DNA of 29,599 nt, taken from JAADDG01 sp964450755 (GTDB lineage: Bacteria > Campylobacterota > Campylobacteria > Campylobacterales > JAADDG01). Location of the stretch: assembly GCA_964450755.1 (NCBI GenBank), contig CAYVDJ010000020.1, positions 1 to 29,599 on the forward strand, read 5' to 3'. The translations under genes and the position numbers were made by a program. Below, piece after piece: positions 23,322-29,599 of this stretch; the stretch's first letter is position 1; every line of letters begins with the position of its first letter. The notes below the pieces were generated by a model that was given only the letters and a program-made list of their open reading frames with translations, did not search any database and was not told the origin of the DNA.

Positions 23322-26300
23322 ATGATGTCTATTATCAAATATTTTATCAAAAACAAACGGCTAAATTATGTTCTTCTCTTTTTTATCCTTCTTTTGGGAG
23401 TCAATTCCTACATAAACATTCCAAAAGAGCTGTTTCCGGAAATAGCTTTGGATAAAATTATGATCAGCGGAGGATATGGGGGAACAAGTGCTGAAAATCT
23501 CGATAAAATGGCTGTACGGGATATAGAGGATGAGCTTGGAAACATAAACGGTATAGAAAAGATAGAAACCGTTATACGACCGGGGACTTTTACAATCGTT
23601 CTTAGTTTGACGCAAAGCACAGACAAGATAGATGCTCTTAACAAAGCCAAAGATGCCATTGCCAAAACAAGACAATATCTCCCTCCCGATATGGTTGAAC
23701 CGATTGCACAGTTGCTTACTCACAACAGACCTCTTATGAGCCTTTCTCTCTCTAGTGACAAACTCTCCAAAGGAGAACTTATAGAGAAGGCAAAAGAGAT
23801 AAAATCAAAAATAGCCAGAAACCCGTTTATCAGTGAAGTAAAGATATATGGAGATGCCGACGAGGAGATCTCAGTGCGTCTGGATACAAAAGCGATCAAG
23901 GCATACGGGCTTGATCCCTCTCTTGTAGCGCAGACTGTCTCCTCTCTCTCCTATATCTATCCGGTGGGAGATATAGAGCAAAGCGGAAATTATATATTTC
24001 TCTCCACTACACACGGAAAAGAGGATCAAAAGGGGTGGGAAGAGACTTTGATAAAAGTAGATGGCAAAGAGATAAGACTCGGAAATATCGCAAAAATAGA
24101 GATAACATATCCGCAGGATAAAACCCTCTCCACATTTAACGGTCGTAAAAACATCACTTTAGTAATCTCAAAAGGAGCGGAAGGAAATGCGATAAAACTT
24201 TCAGAAGAACTTCGCATATTTGCAAAAAATGAACTTTCACAAAGGTATCCTGATATCTTTTTTGATTTTTATCAAGATACCTCAAAACCGGTCAAAGACA
24301 GACTGAATACCGTTATATCAAATCTGATGTTCGGTCTTATTTTGGTTTTTTTGTCAATGGCGATTTTGATTAATTTCAGGATTGCCTTGGTTGTAACGAT
24401 GGGTATTCCGGTCTCTTTTGCGATAGGTCTTATCTTTATTTATTATACGGGTTATTCTGTAAATATCGTCTCTCTTCTTGGAGGTTTGATCGTTATCGGT
24501 ATCGTTGTTGATGATGCTATCGTTGTGGCGGAAAACATACAAAGATATATCAATGAAGGCATACCCAAACATGAAGCCGTCTTAAAAGGCACAAAAGAGA
24601 TGATTTTGCCTGTATCGTTGGCGACACTGACGACTATTGCGGCATTTTTGCCTCTTTTTATGATGAGCGGAGAGATCAAAAATTTCATCATTTTGATTCC
24701 GATTGCGGTGATTATGATCTTGATAGGCTCTTTGATAGAGAGTTTTATTTTTCTCCCTCTTCACAGTGAAGAGATATTGAAAAAACAGAAAAATTTTATG
24801 GACTGGACTCCTTTGCAAAATCTTTATGAAAATCTTCTTCATAAAATGATCAGATACAAATATATCTTTTTGGTTACATTTTTGGTTTTGATCCCTCTTC
24901 TTACAGTTATGATCATAAAAACCATGCACTTTAATTTCTTTCCGAGTTTTGACGGTAACTACCTTTATGTAAGCGCAAAAGCCGATATCAACACTCCGAT
25001 AGAAAAATCACGGCAGATCGCAAAAGAGATAGAAAAACATATCCTAAAACACAAAGACAAATATGCCCTAAAAGCCACCTCCACCATCATAGGTTCCCGC
25101 CGTTCACTGGCGGGTGAAAATGAAAAGGGCGACAATATGATCTATATAACTTTGGAGCTTTACGATATGAAACCCCAAAGTTTTATCAATGCCTATATCA
25201 ATCCCATTTTAAATTTTACTTTTGATTTTGATGATCCCCAAAAAATCAGAGATAAACACACTTACGATATGGCAAAAATATTAAATAAGGAATTGGCGCC
25301 TCTTAAGAAAAAATATCATCTTGAAGAGCTTGGAGTTATGGAGGATAAACCGGGTCTTATAAAAAGTGATATACAGATCAATCTAAACGGAAAAGAGAGC
25401 AAAAAGATTTTGTCTGCCGTTAAACTGTTAGAAGAAAAACTAAAAAGTATCCAATATGTAAAAGATGTAAGTGATAATGCAAAGCTTGGAAAAAAAGAGT
25501 ACAAACTAAAAATAAACCGATACGGAGAAAAACTCGGACTCTCCGAAGCTATGATAGCAAGAGAGGTTTCAAGATACTTTCTTGACAGTAAAAAAGCGAT
25601 GACATTCAACGAAAGCGGTGTTATGGAGATCAAAACAAGAGCGCTTTACAAAGACGATCTTGATACGCTTTTAAATTTTGAGATCCCAACGCCTTTTGGC
25701 AAGATAGTCAAATTGACCGATGTGGTTGATATCGTCAAATCAAGAGAGTATGAAAAGATAGAAAAAAGAGACGGCAAAGTTGTCAAAAGTGTTTTTGCAA
25801 ATCTCGATAAAAAGAAAATTACGGCACCGGAAGTCTTAAGCGAGATCGAATCAACCATTCAACAGATAAAAAAAGAGGGAATCAGCGTTGATCTGCTTGG
25901 TGAAAATGAGAAAAACCAGCAGCTGAAAAAAGATATGCAAAGTGCGGTGGTGATCGCTTTGTTTTTGATTTTGATCACGCTTTTGTTTATTTTTTCAAAA
26001 ATCAGATACGCCCTGATGGTTATGTCTGTTATCCCTTTTTCGATGTTAGGAGCGCTTCTTGGACATAAACTTTTGGGTGTAAATCTCTCCATGCCTTCGG
26101 TCATAGGATTGTTGGGACTTGCAGGAGTTGTGATAAATGACGGAATTATCATGCTTGATTTTCTTCACGGCACTCACGAGGCAGAGACATTTTATGAGAG
26201 AGCAAAACTCAGACTAAGACCCATCCTTATCACATCTATCACGACATTTTTGGGACTCTTTACGCTGATCTTTTATGCAACCGGACAGGCGGTTATTTTG

Positions 26301-26420
26301 CAGCCTATCGCCATATCTTTGGGATTTGGACTTTTATGGGGTACGATACTGAATCTCATATATCTTCCCGCACTCTACGCCGTAGTCAATAAAATAAAAC
26401 CTTCAAGGAGCGACCGATGA
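23322..26420 (+). CDS. RND-family efflux transporter permease (AcrB/HAE1-like)
   Basis: The 1032-residue inner-membrane pump has the RND plan: two similar halves, each with a first helix, a large periplasmic loop and a block of helices. The TM4 proton-relay signature is VVDDAIVVAEN with D397 and D398. In the second half the AcrB Lys940 position is occupied by N939 in VVINDGIIMLDF, as in several RND clades outside the AcrB group. It starts on the base after the regulator's stop; ATG at 23322 and 23325 are both possible. Substrate cannot be read from the sequence; I see no CusA methionine relay or heavy-metal signature. It is placed before its adaptor. Confidence 0.94.
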   Translation: MMSIIKYFIKNKRLNYVLLFFILLLGVNSYINIPKELFPEIALDKIMISGGYGGTSAENLDKMAVRDIEDELGNINGIEKIETVIRPGTFTIVLSLTQSTDKIDALNKAKDAIAKTRQYLPPDMVEPIAQLLTHNRPLMSLSLSSDKLSKGELIEKAKEIKSKIARNPFISEVKIYGDADEEISVRLDTKAIKAYGLDPSLVAQTVSSLSYIYPVGDIEQSGNYIFLSTTHGKEDQKGWEETLIKVDGKEIRLGNIAKIEITYPQDKTLSTFNGRKNITLVISKGAEGNAIKLSEELRIFAKNELSQRYPDIFFDFYQDTSKPVKDRLNTVISNLMFGLILVFLSMAILINFRIALVVTMGIPVSFAIGLIFIYYTGYSVNIVSLLGGLIVIGIVVDDAIVVAENIQRYINEGIPKHEAVLKGTKEMILPVSLATLTTIAAFLPLFMMSGEIKNFIILIPIAVIMILIGSLIESFIFLPLHSEEILKKQKNFMDWTPLQNLYENLLHKMIRYKYIFLVTFLVLIPLLTVMIIKTMHFNFFPSFDGNYLYVSAKADINTPIEKSRQIAKEIEKHILKHKDKYALKATSTIIGSRRSLAGENEKGDNMIYITLELYDMKPQSFINAYINPILNFTFDFDDPQKIRDKHTYDMAKILNKELAPLKKKYHLEELGVMEDKPGLIKSDIQINLNGKESKKILSAVKLLEEKLKSIQYVKDVSDNAKLGKKEYKLKINRYGEKLGLSEAMIAREVSRYFLDSKKAMTFNESGVMEIKTRALYKDDLDTLLNFEIPTPFGKIVKLTDVVDIVKSREYEKIEKRDGKVVKSVFANLDKKKITAPEVLSEIESTIQQIKKEGISVDLLGENEKNQQLKKDMQSAVVIALFLILITLLFIFSKIRYALMVMSVIPFSMLGALLGHKLLGVNLSMPSVIGLLGLAGVVINDGIIMLDFLHGTHEAETFYERAKLRLRPILITSITTFLGLFTLIFYATGQAVILQPIAISLGFGLLWGTILNLIYLPALYAVVNKIKPSRSDR

Positions 26421-27133
26421 GAAAAATAGCATTAGCCCTTATTCTGTCTTTGCCGATAATGGCGGGGATTTACAAAGCCAAAATAGAGCCTTATGAAAAA
26501 ACAACCATATCTTCGGAAGTTTCGGGTAAAATCATAAAACTTGACCAAAAAGACGAGCTGAAACTTCTAAACAAAAAAGTTTTGATAATTGATCACGATT
26601 TGGAATCAAAAGAACTTGCCAACAGCAAAATGAAGCTGAGATTTTTAGAAAATGAGATAAAAATCAAAAAAGATCAGTTTGAACGCATAAAAAATCTAAA
26701 AGGAAAGAGTATCTTTGCAAAAGAGAGATACAAAAGCGAACTTCTAAACCTCCAAATCCAAAAACGAGACCTTTTAAACGCTATCGCAAAACTTCAAGAC
26801 ATCATAAACAAAAAAGAGATCAGTCTGAAAAACAGATATCTAAAAAAGCTTTATGTAAAAGAGGGAACTTTTGTTATGCCCGGAATGAAACTGATGGATA
26901 TAGAAGATACAAGCGCAAGTCGTATCATCCTCTATCTTGATGCAAAAGACAAAGAGAATATAAAAAATAAAAAAATCCTGATAGACGGTAGAGAGGATCA
27001 CGGTTATAAAATTCAAAAAGTTGCTTTGACAACCGATGAGAAATATATCTCATCTTACAGAGTTGAACTTGTAAAACAAAAACCCGCACTGTTTGGAAAG
27101 ATCGTAACGGTTGAGATAGGGGATAAAAAATGA
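26417..27133 (+). CDS. Small RND periplasmic adaptor (membrane fusion protein)
   Basis: At 238 residues this is much shorter than AcrA-type adaptors (about 380). A signal peptide (KIALALILSLPIMAG) is followed by a split lipoyl-like domain (EPYEKTTISSEVSGKIIKL ... LKKLYVKEGTFVMPGMKLMDIED), an alpha-helical hairpin at about 65-140 rich in K, E and L, and a short remaining beta domain. The N-terminal cysteine of a lipoprotein is absent. The membrane-proximal domain seems to be missing. It overlaps both neighbours by four bases (ATGA), so it is translated with the pump and the outer-membrane channel. The assignment rests on fold pattern and context. Confidence 0.82.
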   Translation: MRKIALALILSLPIMAGIYKAKIEPYEKTTISSEVSGKIIKLDQKDELKLLNKKVLIIDHDLESKELANSKMKLRFLENEIKIKKDQFERIKNLKGKSIFAKERYKSELLNLQIQKRDLLNAIAKLQDIINKKEISLKNRYLKKLYVKEGTFVMPGMKLMDIEDTSASRIILYLDAKDKENIKNKKILIDGREDHGYKIQKVALTTDEKYISSYRVELVKQKPALFGKIVTVEIGDKK

Positions 27134-28305
27134 GAAAATTGACTCTTTTTCTTCTTATCTGCTCTTTTGTGATGGCAGATTCTCCTCTCTCTTATGAAAA
27201 AGAGAAGATTTTGGAACTAAAACGCCAAAAGTTAAAAGCAGATGCCGACAAACTGAAAAACAGCTGGATATCACCTTTGAATATCTCTGTTTCAAAAAAC
27301 AGAAGTGTAAGCGCAAACGATATGGATAGCAGAGCAACAACCGCCAAAATAAGCCTAAATCAGGATATTTTCAGAAGCGGAGGGATATGGTATGCAATTG
27401 ATTATGCAAAAGCTTTCAAAGAGGTTCAAAAACTGGGAATCGATCTCGAAGAGGCGGCTGATCTAAAACAGATATACAGTTTAAAAACAAAAATAAAAAG
27501 AGATGAACTTAAACTGAAACAGTCAAAACTTATACTGAAAAACCGTGAAATTGATGTGGAGATCGTAAAAGAGCGTTACAAAGCGGGAGATGCCGATATC
27601 AGCGAACTCAACCGCGTAACGATTGAGAGCGACAATGCAAGGACATCTCTTATAAATATTCAAAATCTTTTGAGAAACGAATATTACGAACTGAAAAAGA
27701 TCGTGGGAGAAAAAAATATCAAAAGATTACGGATTCCAAAAATTCCGCTTGTAGATAAAAAATCCTATCTCTCTTCCCATCTGCAACTGCTTCGTTTTGA
27801 CAAACAGATAAAAAGCGATCTGGCAAAATACAAAGCTGTAAAATCATCCTATCTTCCAAAAGTAGTTCTAAACGGCTCTTACGGTTACAGTAAAATCGAA
27901 GGAAATTTTCAAAACTATGAGTCGGATGAATACTCTTATGGCATAAAACTTTCCATGCCTCTTAACTATAACAGCAAAAATGATATAGAGTCTAGTAAAA
28001 TAGCATATCTTCAGAGCAAACTTGCCAAAACGGACAGACAAAAAGAGCTGGAATATGAGTATGACAAACATCTTTTCAATATAAAAGATTACAAAGAAAA
28101 GATCAAAGTTGCAAAGCGTATGATAAAATTATATGATGAGTTGTATGATTTTACAGATTTGGAAGTAAAAGCGGGAATGAAAACAAAACTTGATCTGAAA
28201 TCTCTAAACAACTCTTTGAAAATCCAAAAACTAGAGCAGAAAATTCAGGAACAAAATATTATACTGGAGAAAATCTCACTCTTTTTTGATATAAAGAGAG
28301 GTTAG
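27130..28305 (+). CDS. TolC-family outer-membrane efflux channel
   Basis: The 391-residue protein has a signal peptide (KLTLFLLICSFVMA) and two similar halves of long amphipathic helices with short beta segments, the outer-membrane efflux protein plan. The first half includes KERYKAGDADISELNRV and the second LEVKAGMKTKLDLKSLNNSL, the repeated 'AG...L' landmarks of the family. The beta-barrel strands around YGYSKIEGNFQNYESDEYSYGIKLSMPL are visible. At 391 residues it is on the small side. It overlaps the adaptor gene by four bases and closes the cassette, so pump, adaptor and channel come from one transcript. Confidence 0.9.
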   Translation: MRKLTLFLLICSFVMADSPLSYEKEKILELKRQKLKADADKLKNSWISPLNISVSKNRSVSANDMDSRATTAKISLNQDIFRSGGIWYAIDYAKAFKEVQKLGIDLEEAADLKQIYSLKTKIKRDELKLKQSKLILKNREIDVEIVKERYKAGDADISELNRVTIESDNARTSLINIQNLLRNEYYELKKIVGEKNIKRLRIPKIPLVDKKSYLSSHLQLLRFDKQIKSDLAKYKAVKSSYLPKVVLNGSYGYSKIEGNFQNYESDEYSYGIKLSMPLNYNSKNDIESSKIAYLQSKLAKTDRQKELEYEYDKHLFNIKDYKEKIKVAKRMIKLYDELYDFTDLEVKAGMKTKLDLKSLNNSLKIQKLEQKIQEQNIILEKISLFFDIKRG

Positions 28306-28363
28306 AATCTCCTATCTTTATCACTAACCAACCTCTGTTGCAAAATCTGTAAAATCTCAAATA

Positions 28364-28372
28364 TGCTATAAT
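28364..28372 (+). promoter_or_regulatory. Extended -10 promoter of trxC
   Basis: TGCTATAAT (hexamer 28367-28372) lies 36 bases before the trxC ATG, in TG + one base + TATAAT arrangement with no -35 at normal spacing. A weak GGTTAG/CTAACC hairpin around the preceding stop may separate the efflux transcript from it. Confidence 0.65.
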
Positions 28373-28407
28373 CTTAAAATAAATTTTTCAAAAGAAGGAG
28401 ATAGCAA

Positions 28408-28839
28408 ATGGATAAAATAAAAACAGTATGTCCAAGCTGCGGTGCTGTTAATGCCATTCCTGCCAATAAAGAGCTTAAAAAGGCAAACTGCGGAAGATGC
28501 AAACACTCTCTTTTGGATACAAAACCCGTCTCTTTGGATCAAAACAGTTTTGATCATCTCATAACAAACAGTGATATTCCCGTTGTTGTTGATTTTTGGG
28601 CTACATGGTGCGGTCCGTGTCAGATGATGGCGCCAAATTTTGAAGCTGCAGCAAAAAGCTTTCCCCTAAAAGCACGATTTGCCAAAGTAGATACCGAGTC
28701 AAACCAGGTTATAGCCGCACGATATGCCATAAGAGGTATTCCCACGATCATCATCTTTAAAAACGGTATGGAGGCAGACAGAAAATCAGGTGTTATGGAT
28801 GCTTCAAGTCTGGTAAGATGGGTACAAAACTATATATAG
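28408..28839 (+). CDS. trxC: Thioredoxin 2-type protein with N-terminal zinc ribbon
   Basis: This 143-residue protein has two cysteine pairs at its N-terminus (C8, C11 and C28, C31), the zinc site of TrxC, and then a normal thioredoxin domain with active site WCGPC (C68, C71) and the cis-proline loop IRGIPTI. Thioredoxin 2 reduces disulfides, responds to oxidative stress in E. coli, and is a possible electron donor to the peroxiredoxins in this window (inference). AAGGAG at 28395-28400 gives a strong ribosome binding site. The following DUF503 gene begins on the base after its stop. Confidence 0.94.
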   Translation: MDKIKTVCPSCGAVNAIPANKELKKANCGRCKHSLLDTKPVSLDQNSFDHLITNSDIPVVVDFWATWCGPCQMMAPNFEAAAKSFPLKARFAKVDTESNQVIAARYAIRGIPTIIIFKNGMEADRKSGVMDASSLVRWVQNYI

Positions 28840-29115
28840 ATGATTATAACAAATGCAATCATAGAGTTTGAACTTCCTTTTGTCGAAGGTTTAAAAGGCA
28901 GAAGGGCAGTTTTGAACTCTTTGAAAGAGAAACTGAAAAGATATAATCTTTCCGTTTTGGATATAAGTTCAGAGTATCCAAAAGAGGCGGCTTTGGCAGT
29001 AGTTTTTGTCTCCCCTGATGAAAAATCAGCTCTTTTGTATTTGCAGAAGATAGAAACTCTGCTGTATAAAAATTTTCCTCAGTTCTCTTTTGATATCGAT
29101 TATGAGATGTTGTAA
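28840..29115 (+). CDS. DUF503-family protein
   Basis: This 91-residue protein matches DUF503 by size and pattern: an N-terminal strand (IITNAIIEFELP), then GLKGRRAVLNSLKEKLKRYNLSV, whose LK-KR pattern is characteristic, and a ferredoxin-like beta-alpha fold through AALAVVFVSPD. Members such as YlxP of Bacillus are tied to ribosome function, often encoded near rbfA; here the neighbour is trxC instead. It starts directly after the trxC stop with no separate promoter. The precise function is unknown. Confidence 0.8.
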   Translation: MIITNAIIEFELPFVEGLKGRRAVLNSLKEKLKRYNLSVLDISSEYPKEAALAVVFVSPDEKSALLYLQKIETLLYKNFPQFSFDIDYEML

Positions 29116-29155
29116 ATTTTGATAAATATCCAAAACTCCTTGGAAGTATGATTTC

Positions 29156-29214
29156 AATTATTTCCTCTCGTTTTTGTTGTAACAGACAAAGAGGGTTTAC
29201 GAAAAGAAATAATT
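29156..29214. repeat. Inverted repeat between the DUF503 gene and dapE
   Basis: AATTATTTCCTCTCGT (29156-29171) matches the reverse complement of 29199-29214 at 14 of 16 positions. On the minus strand the two mismatches become G-U pairs. The 27-base interior has a smaller TTTGT/ACAAA pairing. It may terminate transcription ahead of dapE. No U run suits the plus direction clearly. Confidence 0.45.
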
Positions 29215-29305
29215 TTTAGAAAAAACTCATTTAAAAACTTTTTATCTATTAAACATAATCTAAATTAGACTAAAATACATAGTAATAAAATAAAAAGGTT
29301 TTGCA

Positions 29306-29599
29306 GTGACTACAAAAGAACTTTTTTTCAAACTTTTATCTTTTAAATCCATTACTCCAAATGATGACGGAGCGTTTGAATTTATAAAAGAGTACCTGGA
29401 TGATTTTCATGTTATCGAGATAGACAAAGAGGATGTGAAAAATCTCTTTTTATACAAGAAATTCTCAAGCGGTCCTCATCTGTGTTTTGCGGGGCATATA
29501 GATGTTGTTCCTCCGGGTGAGGGTTGGCAGAGTGATCCGTTTGAACCTGTTGAAAAAAACGGTTTTGTTTATGCAAGAGGGGCGCAGGATATGAAAAGC
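29306..29599 (+). CDS. dapE: Succinyl-diaminopimelate desuccinylase DapE, N-terminal part
   Basis: The first 98 codons, cut by the window end, encode the start of a zinc metallopeptidase-like enzyme of lysine and diaminopimelate synthesis. Landmarks are LLSFKSITPNDDGAFEFIKEYL, the zinc-ligand block FAGHIDVVPPGEGWQSDPFEP, with the metal-binding histidine in AGHID, and ARGAQDMK, which holds the bridging aspartate. GAQDMK is the DapE form rather than that of ArgE or PepT. The start is GTG with AAAAAGG at 29293-29299 upstream. A possible -10 TAAAAT is at 29271-29276. The enzyme supplies diaminopimelate for peptidoglycan. Confidence 0.92.
   Translation, partial: MTTKELFFKLLSFKSITPNDDGAFEFIKEYLDDFHVIEIDKEDVKNLFLYKKFSSGPHLCFAGHIDVVPPGEGWQSDPFEPVEKNGFVYARGAQDMKS

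Noticed and set aside
29116..29305. A small RNA gene or tRNA in the gap before dapE
   Set aside because: No cloverleaf, no clear promoter-terminator pair and no recognised RNA motif is seen; only the inverted repeat and a weak TCCAA/TTGGA hairpin are present.

Overview
This is an AT-rich chromosomal segment from a member of the Campylobacterota (Epsilonproteobacteria), judged from protein content and gene order. The run bcp - queH-like - fabZ - lpxA - clpX - mreB - mreC - carB and the run ndk - yceD-like - rpmF - plsX - fabH, with a ferredoxin and a 2-Cys peroxiredoxin nearby, resemble blocks I remember from Campylobacter and relatives such as Sulfurimonas. Genus and species cannot be fixed from the sequence alone. 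LpxA shows a Gram-negative envelope, and the complete aerotolerance (Bat) operon fits the free-living sulfur- or hydrogen-oxidising lineages better than the host-associated ones (inference).

Layout. 1-1560: thiol peroxidase (bcp) and an extended QueH-type epoxyqueuosine reductase. 1610-10014: a tightly packed co-oriented run of lipid A/fatty acid (fabZ, lpxA), protease unfoldase (clpX), cell shape (mreB, mreC) and carbamoyl-phosphate (carB) genes, ending in a compact YrdC-like protein and an unrecognised membrane protein, most with overlapping or nearly abutting ends. 10027-10063 is a perfect hairpin shared with the only minus-strand gene, a typical 2-Cys peroxiredoxin (10064-10660). metK, a ferredoxin (followed by an intrinsic terminator) and ndk are separate or nearly separate units. 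ndk leads into yceD-like, rpmF (51 codons), plsX and fabH. 15463-21727 is a six-gene MoxR / DUF58 / small membrane protein / VWA (BatA) / VWA+TPR (BatB-BatC fusion) / BatD operon, followed by uppP.

22499-22703 is an intergenic region with a large imperfect dyad and then a strong TTGACA/TATAAT promoter carrying two phased palindromic operators. It drives a TetR-family regulator, an RND pump, a very small adaptor and a TolC-like outer membrane factor (22719-28305), which is a self-contained regulated tripartite efflux cassette. The window ends with a zinc-ribbon thioredoxin (trxC type), a DUF503 protein and the first 98 codons of dapE.

Most of the window is conserved housekeeping and I see no clearly new defence or mobile system. 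The parts that deserve a second look are the efflux cassette with its distinct promoter type and neighbouring dyad, the BatB-BatC fusion with a long lysine-rich tail, the hairpin over the moxR ribosome binding site, and the unknown membrane protein after carB. No rRNA, tRNA, CRISPR array or intact insertion sequence was found. No gene-free stretch exceeds about 210 bases.
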